A DNA stretch of 10,058 bases from Coemansia sp. RSA 1804 (lineage: Eukaryota > Kickxellomycota > Kickxellomycetes > Kickxellales > Kickxellaceae): contig JANBTH010000887.1 of the NCBI GenBank assembly GCA_027578815.1, positions 1-10,058 of the forward strand, read 5' to 3'. This document shows, in pieces, positions 1 through 5,726 of the stretch (position 1 is the stretch's first letter; every line of letters begins with the position of its first letter). The notes under the pieces are model-generated. The model searched no databases. It worked only from the letters and a program-made list of their open reading frames with translations, and was not told the DNA's origin. The position numbers and the translations under genes were made by a program.

Positions 1-509
1 ATGTGAGCCAGGTGGTACTCGTTAGAGTCGGCATCCGGGCGGTTGATAGGCGTCCACTTTGGGTCCTCCTTGAACAGTCGCATGGCCTTGATATAGTTGC
101 CGGTGTCCAGCGTGAACCTGTGGTAAATTCCAGCCGGGACAATAAGCAAATCTCTCTTCTCCACGAATATGCGCACCCACTGGTCGCTTGCGTCACGTAC
201 GTCAAAGTACCCGGCTCCATCGAGAACGTATCTAATCTCCTCGTCCTCGTGGATATGCTCGGTAAAGAACGTCTTTATCTTCTCCTCGTAGTTGGGCAGA
301 AGTGTCGGCGATATGGTGATGTCGTCGCGGCTCTTGTACTCGCGCTCCTTGCACAGGGCGTCGATGGCTGCTGCGTTTTCCTCCTCAGTGCCTTCCAGCC
401 TTTGGTAATGCACACCAATTGCATTGAGCTGCTCCACTTGCACAGGCCGTCCCGAATCGTGCGCCTCACGCTGGTCAGCAGCGCTGTTGTCGTAGTAGTA
501 TGCCCGCAT
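1..509 (-). CDS. ADI1: Acireductone dioxygenase, copy 1 (3' end cut by window edge)
   Basis: Cupin-fold metal enzyme of the methionine salvage pathway. In the family it oxidises acireductone to the 2-keto acid precursor of methionine plus formate with Fe, or by an off-pathway CO-producing reaction with Ni. It starts at the ATG at 509 (MRAYYYDNSAADQREAHDSG) and stays open for 169 codons to the window edge, so only about the last ten residues and the stop are missing if it has the usual length of about 180 aa. The cupin metal ligands are visible: H85, H87 and E91 in HIHEDEEIRYVLDG, and H130 in PAGIYHRF. The conserved RDDITISP, YEEKIK and AMRLFKEDPKW segments are also present. A TATAAA lies 27 bp upstream, which implies a very short leader. 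It is about two-thirds identical to the complete paralogue at 1242-1790 and looks like the conserved, probably ancestral-type copy. Family assignment is secure; the symbol follows the yeast/human name. Confidence 0.93.
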   Translation of the reverse strand, partial: MRAYYYDNSAADQREAHDSGRPVQVEQLNAIGVHYQRLEGTEEENAAAIDALCKEREYKSRDDITISPTLLPNYEEKIKTFFTEHIHEDEEIRYVLDGAGYFDVRDASDQWVRIFVEKRDLLIVPAGIYHRFTLDTGNYIKAMRLFKEDPKWTPINRPDADSNEYHLAH

Positions 510-535
510 CCCGTCGAGTTTTACAATCAAATTTA

Positions 536-541
536 TTTATA
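536..541 (-). promoter_or_regulatory. TATA box of dioxygenase copy 1
   Basis: On the minus strand TATAAATAAA begins at 541, only 27 bp upstream of the ATG at 509. The flank further upstream (545-600) is strongly purine-rich on the plus strand, i.e. a pyrimidine tract on the coding strand, as also seen upstream of copy 2. If this is the working TATA box, the mRNA leader is almost absent. Confidence 0.5.
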
Positions 542-603
542 GAGTAAGAAATAGACAAAAAAGATAAGGAAAAAAGAAAAAATTAAAGGAAACCTGCAGC
601 GAC

Positions 604-609
604 TTTATT
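604..609 (-). terminator. Poly(A) signal of DAD4
   Basis: AATAAA on the minus strand (TTTATT on plus), 78 nt past the DAD4 stop codon. It lies in the short interval between DAD4 and the promoter of dioxygenase copy 1, so the two same-strand genes are separated by only about 180 bp. Confidence 0.5.
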
Positions 610-686
610 CTTTCCCTTACATCGCAGTTTATATCCCCCAACGGAAGAGAAACAGGTCGCATGAGTAAGACAAGCAGAGTGCCACT

Positions 687-923
687 TCAAGACTGACGTT
701 TGGTTACCATCGACGGCTCTATGCTGTTTGTGCTTGCCAGATACAAGCTGGCGTTTCGCTGGTAGTGGTTCCATATATTGGAGAAGGCCACCAAGTCGCT
801 GTTCATTTCGTTGATTTCCTCAATCTTTTGGTTCACCTCCAGCAGCGTCTCATTCAGCTTGACCACGTTGTTGCTTATCCGTGCCAGAATCTGCGTCTGT
901 TGCTCATCGTACGGGTTCTTCAT
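687..923 (-). CDS. DAD4: DASH/Dam1 kinetochore complex subunit Dad4
   Basis: Small subunit of the ten-protein DASH/Dam1 complex, which forms rings on spindle microtubules and couples kinetochores to their plus ends. The 78-aa protein starts MKNPYDEQQTQILARISNNV. The N-terminal NPxxEQQ motif, the following hydrophobic/Asn helix (RISNNVVKLNETLLEVN), the second helix with EINEMNSDL, and the late NYQRN-like segment (WNHYQRNASLYLASTN, about residues 51-66) match the Dad4 family layout. The family is about 70-80 aa long. Residues 15-45 have coiled-coil character. There is no visible intron. A TATAAA lies 40 bp upstream of the ATG and an AATAAA 78 nt past the stop. The gene sits between two dioxygenase paralogues on the same strand. 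The short ORF is supported mainly by family resemblance recalled by eye, so a profile search would be the firm test. Confidence 0.85.
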   Translation of the reverse strand: MKNPYDEQQTQILARISNNVVKLNETLLEVNQKIEEINEMNSDLVAFSNIWNHYQRNASLYLASTNSIEPSMVTKRQS

Positions 924-962
924 CCTTTCTTTCTCTCTGCAATTTGCACAAATTTATTTAGG

Positions 963-968
963 TTTATA
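963..968 (-). promoter_or_regulatory. TATA box of DAD4
   Basis: TATAAA on the minus strand, about 40 bp upstream of the DAD4 ATG at 923, followed by a short A-rich leader ending AGAGAAAGAAAGG before the ATG. The 924-1241 interval as a whole serves as DAD4 promoter and 3' flank of dioxygenase copy 2. I see no other gene in it. Confidence 0.5.
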
Positions 969-1175
969 AAGTGTTAACACAAACAAGGGAAAGGAGAAGA
1001 AAAACATTCAACAGAACATGGCTCTGCTTTGTTTACATTTACAGTTGTTATACTCTCACTCTCAACAGAAAAATACAAATAGCAATGGCCAATCAAAAGA
1101 CGCTGCTAAAGTTGGTGATAAAATCATTCACTCTTCAAGCGCTCTCGTATTGTTCTGCCAGCCAGAAAACTCTTG

Positions 1176-1181
1176 TTTATT
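1176..1181 (-). terminator. Poly(A) signal of dioxygenase copy 2
   Basis: AATAAA on the minus strand (TTTATT on plus), about 60 nt past the stop codon of the dioxygenase paralogue at 1242. Position and motif fit fungal/eukaryotic 3' end formation. Confidence 0.5.
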
Positions 1182-1241
1182 GCATGATTACACAGACATG
1201 TATCTCAGCTCTTCAACATGCATGATCTCGGTTGAAACCAG

Positions 1242-1790
1242 TTAACAGAATCTAACCTCAGTAACCTCTTTGATATCCGGAAAGTTGAATGATTGGCTAG
1301 TATTAAAAAGAGATTCTTTGCGGTATATAGGCTGCCATTTTGGATTCTCTTTGTACATCCTCATTGCCTGGATGTAGTTGTTAGTATCTGGCGTGAACCT
1401 GTGACTGACTCCAGCTGGGATACTGAGCAAATCACCCTTTTCTATCAAAATACGTATCCACCAGCCATTAGAGCTCTTTACATCATAATAGCCAGAACCA
1501 TCAAGAACATACCTGACCTCCTCGTCCTCGTGGATGTGCTCCACAAAAAATGACTTTATTTTCTCCTCATAGTCCGGAATAAGAGCAGGAGATATAGTGA
1601 TATCGTCGCGTGTCATGTACTTTCTCTCTTTGCACAGAGCACTTATTGCTGCCAGGTTTTCCTCTTTGCTACCGTCTAATCGCTGATACTGCACACCCAT
1701 GGCGTTAAGTTCCTCCAAGCTCACAGTCTGCCCCGAATCGTGAGATTCACGCTGTTCAAGCAAAATAAAGCCATAAAGATATGCGCGCAT
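1242..1790 (-). CDS. Acireductone dioxygenase, copy 2 (divergent paralogue)
   Basis: Complete 182-aa paralogue of the enzyme at 1-509. I chose the ATG at 1790 because it aligns exactly with the start of copy 1 (MRAY...) and has AAAAAATG context; the frame is open 12 bases further, but only to a TTG. It aligns without gaps to copy 1 over about 157 residues, roughly two-thirds identical. The cupin ligands H85, H87, E91 (HIHEDEEVRYVLDG) and H130 (PAGVSHRF) are all kept, so it may be active. It departs from copy 1 at residues 5-12 (LYGFILLE instead of YYDNSAAD) and in the last 26 residues after PIYR, a tail rich in S, F and N. Codons are clearly more AT-rich than in copy 1. Loss of N-terminal conservation with intact metal ligands suggests relaxed or shifted selection after duplication rather than a dead gene. 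Confidence 0.9.
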   Translation of the reverse strand: MRAYLYGFILLEQRESHDSGQTVSLEELNAMGVQYQRLDGSKEENLAAISALCKERKYMTRDDITISPALIPDYEEKIKSFFVEHIHEDEEVRYVLDGSGYYDVKSSNGWWIRILIEKGDLLSIPAGVSHRFTPDTNNYIQAMRMYKENPKWQPIYRKESLFNTSQSFNFPDIKEVTEVRFC

Positions 1791-1961
1791 TTTTTGGAGC
1801 AAAGAAAAAGAATAATGAAAAAGAAAAAGGGGAATAGAAAGAAAGAATTGAAAAGAAACTAGTTTGGCATATATTTTGCCATCTTTTCCTCAATAACTGG
1901 ATATCCACTTCTCGTGATAGACAAGGCGGAAATAGCAATAAAAGGTTGGAAGTACAAATTC

Positions 1962-2030
1962 AAGTCAGTTGTTCAGAAAACATGGATGATTTGGCACATG
2001 GCACTTGCAAGCATCTGCAGTCTAGCTTTT
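1962..2030 (+). repeat. Conserved 5' block, unit A
   Basis: A 69-bp block starting AAGTCAGTTGTTCAGAAAAC that matches 3231-3299 with three mismatches (66/69), the best-conserved stretch of the array outside the leader. A looser match continues through GGATTTTG...ATGTGT...ATATTTTACA.AGCGCT. An AAGGCGGARATAG motif precedes it in A (1923) and B. It lies about 530 bp upstream of the unit A TATA box. It may be a distal control element or part of another transcript. The reading frame through it (ATG at 1982, 58 codons) breaks in unit B, so I do not call it coding. Confidence 0.7.
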
Positions 2031-2413
2031 CAACAAGCATCAGTGGATTTTGGGATGTGTGCAATATATTTTACAAAGCGCTGTCTACTCTTTTAATTAA
2101 TATAATCAAAAATAGCACACAAAAACGCTTTGTAGTCACTAATTTTCATTTATATTAGCTTTTTGCTTTTTAATTGTCTCTATTTCTAAGATATATTATT
2201 ACTTTGTTTTATTGTGAAAATATTTACAGAAGCAATGCTAAAACAAAAGAATACACTCTGGGTTTCTGAAATATGCATTCTCAAATGTGACCATTATAAT
2301 GTCAAAAATAACCAAAAAACATGGCCACATATTGATGCTTTCATATGGATCACACATACAAAATCTTAATTAATTGGAATATTTCATTTATTCTTTTCCT
2401 CAAATTGAGAAAC

Positions 2414-2500
2414 TCCCCAAAATATGAGAAAAATCTTCTTTTTAGCTAGTGCCGTATAAACGGCAGTGTGTTTTTACCACACTTTGCTGCGCCTATATAA
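2414..2500 (+). promoter_or_regulatory. Core promoter of micro-gene A
   Basis: A 17-base element TCCCCAAAATATGAGAA at 2414-2430 is followed by TATATAA at 2494-2500. The same element-to-TATA distance (80 bp) is found in unit B, and a variant lies at 79 bp in unit C. A GCCGT-ATAA-ACGGC inverted repeat at 2451-2464 occurs only in unit A. Transcription would be expected to start about 30 bp past the TATA box, giving a leader of about 120 nt. Confidence 0.65.
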
Positions 2501-2644
2501 GCATCAAAAAATTCATGCCCATTGTTTCATTTTTTAAAAAATTTTCATTATTAACATATAGGTGTTCCTTCCGTCTACCAACAGCAAATATAATTAGCAT
2601 TTTAGTAACGCTAGATAAAGTTATAACTACTATTATACTACAAT

Positions 2645-2734
2645 ATGAATAGACCTCCAGGAAACGAGAATTCCAACAATCAACTTCCCACTCCTCCTCC
2701 CACTCCCCCTCCCCCTCCTCCTCTGGCTAACTAA
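2645..2734 (+). CDS. Proline-rich micro-protein, unit A (29 aa)
   Basis: Unrecognised family; function unknown. The 29-codon ORF begins MNRPPGNENSNNQ and ends in a proline tract with two Thr, LPTPPPTPPPPPPPLAN. No signal peptide or membrane segment. The case for it is comparative: it sits at the equivalent position to ORFs in units B and C, starts in the same ACAATATG context, follows a TATA box at 2494 by 151 bp, and is followed by AATAAA at 2766. A 22-base leader segment at 2581-2602 is identical in unit B at exactly the same distance (64 bp) from the ATG. The C-rich ORF stands out sharply from the AT-rich flanks. Polyproline with PPTPP could bind SH3, WW, EVH1 or profilin-type domains, but that is inference. 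It could instead be a non-coding RNA with a C-rich patch. Confidence 0.55.
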   Translation: MNRPPGNENSNNQLPTPPPTPPPPPPLAN

Positions 2735-2765
2735 GAGATAATTGTAAATAGCAAACTATCTTACT

Positions 2766-2771
2766 AATAAA
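2766..2771 (+). terminator. Poly(A) signal of micro-gene A
   Basis: AATAAA in CTAATAAAG, 31 nt past the stop of the unit A ORF. Unit B has the same CTAATAAA at a matching position. The predicted mature transcript would be only about 250-270 nt. Confidence 0.55.
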
Positions 2772-2785
2772 GCATTTTATAAATC

Positions 2786-2925
2786 TTTAAAGAATAATGC
2801 AATAGAGAATAGAAATGAAGTGGTTCTTAGTTATACCACAAACTACTAAAGTTTTTAGTAAAAAATTTCTAACTTTCTGCATCTTATAGATATATGTGTA
2901 ACAGTATGCCTTTATCAATATATTA
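2786..2925 (+). repeat. Conserved 3' block, unit A
   Basis: Shared motifs follow the poly(A) signal in fixed order: TTTAAAGAATAAT at 2786, TGGTTCTTAGTTATACCA at 2821 and TTTATCAATATATTAC at 2911. Counterparts lie at 3964, 4003 and 4095 in unit B, with the last two also in unit C (5422, 5536). The block lies beyond the likely poly(A) site, so it may be a termination element, an upstream element of the next unit, or a separate RNA. It is not clearly coding on either strand. Confidence 0.6.
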
Positions 2926-3230
2926 CATTGAACGTACAAGAACAATAACGTGCCAATTGCAATATTGATAAAAGCAGCCATCAATTGTTTGTTTTATAGT
3001 GTGTATATTTCTAGGTTTAAAAAAGATGTTTAAAAAATAATAAGATTAAGGAATTAAAAATATCTACGCTTACCCAAGCTTCACATCTTAGTTTGAATTA
3101 ATATGTTGTCAATAGAATAATAGAAGAAATTAATTTTTTATAAAACTTGCCATCTTTTTCTCAAACCCCAAATGTCCATCATGTACACTTGATAAGGCGG
3201 AGATAGTAAAGATGTTGAAAATAGAAACCC

Positions 3231-3299
3231 AAGTCAGTTGTTCAGAAAACATGGATAATTTGGCACATTGCACTTGCAAGCATTTGCAGTCTAGCTTTT
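3231..3299 (+). repeat. Conserved 5' block, unit B
   Basis: Counterpart of 1962-2030 with three mismatches. The upstream match extends back to TTGCCATCTTTT near 3148 and the AAGGCGGAGATAG motif near 3195. Here the frame opened by the ATG at 3251 closes after 16 codons (TAA at 3299-3301), and the mismatches are mostly non-synonymous in that frame, which argues against a protein. Unit C keeps only a weak version (CAAGTCAGCTGTTTTGAAA at 4494). Confidence 0.7.
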
Positions 3300-3608
3300 A
3301 ATATACAGCGGCGGATTTTGAAATGTGTATGTATAAAAAATATATTTTACACAGCGCTCTCTATTGCTGATATATTGTTATGTTATTATATTTTATGGAA
3401 TGTGTACAGAAAGAATGTTAAAACAAAAAGAATACGCTCTGGTTTCATAAACTATACATTTTTCAACGTAATTATTATAACAGCAAAAAGTAACTGGAAA
3501 AACTTGGTCATATATTATTGTCGTCAAACAAATTACCCGCGCTACATTTTAATTAAACAGATAATTTATTTTCGTTTTTCTTAAAATGAGAAATGGATGT
3601 TTCAAAAT

Positions 3609-3696
3609 TCCCCAAAATATGAGAACGACTTCTTTCCTAGGTAGTGTCTTATGAGCAGCTGTGTGCTTTTACTATAATTGGCTTCACCTATATAAA
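3609..3696 (+). promoter_or_regulatory. Core promoter of micro-gene B
   Basis: TCCCCAAAATATGAGAA at 3609-3625 and TATATAAA at 3689-3696, spaced exactly as in unit A (80 bp). Between them, GGTAGTG and CAGCTGTGTG resemble the unit A sequence. Preservation of both elements and their spacing while the DNA between drifted is what a working promoter would show. Confidence 0.65.
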
Positions 3697-3842
3697 TCGC
3701 AACAAATTTCATGTTTATTGTCTTATTTAAATTTAAATATTTTCTTTACTAATATACAAATATTTCTTCTACTCACAGACAGCAAATATAATTAGCATTT
3801 ACCATAGTTAAAAACCAGCTGCAACGACTATTATATTACAAT

Positions 3843-3908
3843 ATGGCTAAACGTTTTTCAACTCGCTTGCAGCGTTACACTCCACCTCCTACTCCTCCGT
3901 CCAGCTAA
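3843..3908 (+). CDS. Proline-rich micro-protein, unit B (21 aa)
   Basis: Unrecognised; the shortest of the three ORFs. The N-terminal half is basic (MAKRFSTRLQR) and the C-terminal half is YTPPPTPPSS, which shares TPPPTPP with unit A. It starts 154 bp past the TATA box in TTACAATATG context. Leader bases 3779-3800 are identical to 2581-2602 of unit A. The nucleotide sequences around the stop codons of A and B also align (GCTAAYYAAGARATA-like), which indicates common descent of the whole ORF and not independent proline runs. The N-terminal halves of A and B do not resemble each other, so the proline motif appears to be the constrained part, if any is. No signal peptide. The ORF is too short to be called by composition alone. 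Confidence 0.5.
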   Translation: MAKRFSTRLQRYTPPPTPPSS

Positions 3909-3943
3909 TCAAGAAATAGTCGTAATTAGTACATTATCTAGCT

Positions 3944-3949
3944 AATAAA
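3944..3949 (+). terminator. Poly(A) signal of micro-gene B
   Basis: AATAAA in GCTAATAAAT, 35 nt past the unit B stop, matching the unit A signal in sequence and position. Confidence 0.55.
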
Positions 3950-3963
3950 TTTTTTTATAATTT

Positions 3964-4108
3964 TTTAAAGAATAATATCGTAGAAAATAAATGAATAAAA
4001 GGTAGTTCTTAGTTATTCCATGCACAAACTATAAGTTTTTTTAGTGAAAAATGCCCGAATTTTTATCTTGAAGATATCCATGCTGCAACATACCATTATC
4101 AATATATT
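3964..4108 (+). repeat. Conserved 3' block, unit B
   Basis: TTTAAAGAATAAT at 3964 (identical to unit A), TAGTTCTTAGTTAT at 4003 and ATTATCAATATATTGCAC at 4095. The spacing between the last two is 93 bp, against 91 bp in unit A. Downstream, about 4110-4440 is AT-rich DNA in which I see no gene. Confidence 0.6.
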
Positions 4109-4493
4109 GCACAGTATGCACAAAACAATAGTGTTAGTCGCATTCTTGATAAAACATCTGTTAATTCTAAAATTTGAGTAAAATGTCGACAAGCAAAGAT
4201 AACGCAATTAATAGACCGAGAATCAGCTTTTTTCTGTATAAGCACATAAAAGTTGACATTCCTGGTATTAGCTACAGACAGCAATTGCGTTGAATATAAT
4301 ATTTAGTATACCCTTAAAAATGTATGCTTGCATTATTAGAAATAAGTAAATTATTACCCATGTCTAATCTATGAGATTTAAGTAAAAATACGAAAAGATA
4401 ACAGTTTTACTAAAGTCCTGTTATTTCTCTGCGGCCACATATCCACAATATCTGTTAAAAAGAAGAAAAGCCAAAAACTAGAAACAGAAAAGT

Positions 4494-4512
4494 CAAGTCA
4501 GCTGTTTTGAAA
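4494..4512 (+). repeat. Decayed 5' block, unit C
   Basis: CAAGTCAGCTGTTTTGAAA is a weak match to the start of the 69-bp block of units A and B, placed 1264 bp after its unit B counterpart. The rest of the block is not recognisable, so unit C has lost or never had it. From 4515 to 4970 I see only AT-rich DNA with no supported gene. Confidence 0.45.
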
Positions 4513-4975
4513 CCGAGAATGACTCAATGTTTGACGTATGAAATTACCCGTTTGTAAAATATTATTGTTGAGTGTTGTCTACTCTCTTAGTATTAATTTC
4601 TAAGATTTAAACTGTAAATATTAATACTAAATTATTGTACACGTTCCAGCACTTTACCAACATATTTCTGCTATTTGGAGTTTAGGATATATAGAATTCT
4701 ATTTTGAGTACGGTGTTTGTCAATATTAATTATAAATTCATTCTTTTTTAGCCCCATATGCAATTGAATGTGCTAAAGTCTTGCTTTCCCATGTGCTACT
4801 TGAATTTTTTTTATCTTTTTTGTAGAGATTTGCTCATAAATCGATCAAGGAAGCTCGTTCAGGTACTATTGTTTCCGAAGAGCTCATGTGTTGAATTTTG
4901 ATGTGTTGGGGACAGCTTTGCGTCATGTTATTTATGTTTAGATGTGGAAACTCATATGGATATTTTCGCAAATAT

Positions 4976-5062
4976 TCAACAAAACATGAGGAATGCCTAC
5001 ATACAGTTGATGATGTAAAAATGTTTATGTAGTTTCAAAACAGTTTGTCAAACCTATATAAA
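4976..5062 (+). promoter_or_regulatory. Core promoter of micro-gene C
   Basis: The element appears as TCAACAAAACATGAGGAA from 4976, with core CAAAACATGAG at 4980-4990, 75 bp upstream of TATATAAA at 5055-5062. The core-to-TATA distance in units A and B is 76 bp. The rest of the upstream sequence has diverged, so retention of these two elements is selective. Confidence 0.6.
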
Positions 5063-5192
5063 CCGCAGGGATCTCCATATCCAATGTCCAATGCCTCATT
5101 CTTCTTTATATTTCCTCTTGATCAACACACTGATATTCCTATCAAGCAGCAACAGCAGATAATACTGATTATAGCCACTGTTATATCACAAT

Positions 5193-5333
5193 ATGTCCGC
5201 ACCTCCTACTCCATCTGGCAGTCGAAACGGCAGCCCTGATGGCAACCCACCTCATCCTCTACCACGACCACTACCATCTGGGCCCCCACCTCCCTCCCCA
5301 CCTGACTCTCCACCTCACCAGCAGAAAAAATAA
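5193..5333 (+). CDS. Proline-rich micro-protein, unit C (46 aa)
   Basis: Longest member of the three; family not recognised. Begins MSAPPTPSGSRNGSPDGN, continues with PPHPLPRPLP and PPPPSPPDSPP, and ends HQQKK. About 40% proline, no cysteine, no hydrophobic segment, so it is predicted to be disordered. The start is in TCACAATATG context, 138 bp past the TATA box, as in units A and B. It shares the PPTP motif but carries it near the N-terminus. The reading frame is 25 codons longer than in unit B, with further proline runs. The two SPP sites (PPSPP, DSPP) are potential proline-directed kinase sites. The gene converges with the kinase gene on the minus strand. Confidence 0.55.
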   Translation: MSAPPTPSGSRNGSPDGNPPHPLPRPLPSGPPPPSPPDSPPHQQKK

Positions 5334-5392
5334 TAAAAAGTAGAAATTACTCTATTTTGTTGAGATACGTCTTTATGGTTTCATTAAAAGGC

Positions 5393-5398
5393 AATAAA
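5393..5398 (+). terminator. Poly(A) signal of micro-gene C
   Basis: AATAAA in GGCAATAAAATGG, 60 nt past the stop. Another AATAAA overlaps the stop codon itself (5332-5337), which would be unusual but usable. The interval 5334-5726 holds this 3' end, the conserved 3' block and the 3' flank of the convergent kinase gene. I see no other gene in it. Confidence 0.45.
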
Positions 5399-5421
5399 AT
5401 GGAAGACAAGTAAAAGTGACA

Positions 5422-5550
5422 TAGTTCTTGGTCATATCATAAACTAACTAGTGTTGCTCAAGAGGTGAGATGTCTGAGCCTATGTAGAATTGGTTTACGT
5501 TAGAGTTTAATTGACCAAGATACTCTTAGTACATCTTTATCAATATATCG
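5422..5550 (+). repeat. Conserved 3' block, unit C
   Basis: TAGTTCTTGGTCATATCATAA at 5422 and TTTATCAATATATCGCATAG at 5536 match the 3' blocks of units A and B, with a longer gap (115 bp) between them. These motifs remain clear although most of unit C has drifted. The block lies in the convergent interval before the kinase gene stop at 5727. Confidence 0.6.
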
Positions 5551-5726
5551 CATAGCATACATGAAATGTGAAATTAGTAAGAAGTAGCTATTAGTTCTGA
5601 CATTCGAAATCAATGTCTAAAAGCATATAGTACTAGCATTGAGTGTCAATATATAGTCTATTCGTGAATACTTGCATGTTTATAATGTTCAAAATAAGTA
5701 AAATACACAGCATCGGAAGGACAAAG

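Larger units (their letters stand above)
1870..5640 (+). repeat. Degenerate tandem array of three ~1.27-kb units (A, B, C)
   Basis: The AT-rich region between dioxygenase copy 2 and the kinase gene is not random. Anchor sequences recur at near-constant spacing: the AAGTCAG 5' anchor at 1962, 3231 and 4495 (steps 1269 and 1264); TATA boxes at 2494, 3689 and 5055; an ORF start in ACAATATG context at 2645, 3843 and 5193; and a TTATCAATATAT core at 2912, 4096 and 5537. Units A and B are most alike; C has diverged most, especially upstream. The order of elements is the same in all three, on the plus strand. Internal distances vary by tens of bases, so this is an old gene-sized tandem duplication and not a satellite. 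I see no transposon ends, target duplications or mobile-element proteins. Confidence 0.85.

Noticed and set aside
3..542. Long plus-strand ORF opposite dioxygenase copy 1
   Set aside because: It is the antisense shadow of a clear enzyme gene with all metal ligands on the minus strand.
509..1790. Spacing of the two dioxygenase starts (1281 bp) close to the 1.27-kb period of the micro-gene array
   Set aside because: The sequences between are unrelated (DAD4 in one case, micro-gene elements in the other), so I treat the equal spacing as coincidence.
1790..1802. Extension of dioxygenase copy 2 to 1802 (four more residues)
   Set aside because: The codon at 1802-1800 is TTG, not ATG, and the ATG at 1790 aligns with the start of copy 1.
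1982..2158. Plus-strand 58-codon ORF in the unit A 5' block (MDDLAHGTCKHLQSSF...)
   Set aside because: The block is conserved in unit B, but the frame stops after 16 codons there and mismatches are mostly non-synonymous; unit C has no counterpart. Conservation is better explained at the DNA or RNA level.
2514..2652. ATG at 2514 (MPIVSFF...) and its unit B counterpart as upstream ORFs of the micro-genes
   Set aside because: They lie only about 20 bp past the TATA box, probably upstream of the transcription start, and the unit B frame ends after 13 codons with no protein-level conservation.
2787..4207. Minus-strand ORFs at 2787-2984 and 4013-4207 encoding hydrophobic, membrane-like peptides with a shared CNILI segment
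   Set aside because: The similarity follows from the duplicated 3' block. The frame is broken by a stop in unit C and shifted by indels between A and B, and hydrophobic translations are expected from AT-rich DNA.
1870..5640. CRISPR array, transposon or satellite explanation for the repeats
   Set aside because: Units are gene-sized, diverged, with no short direct repeat/spacer pattern, no terminal inverted repeats and no transposase or reverse transcriptase remnants.
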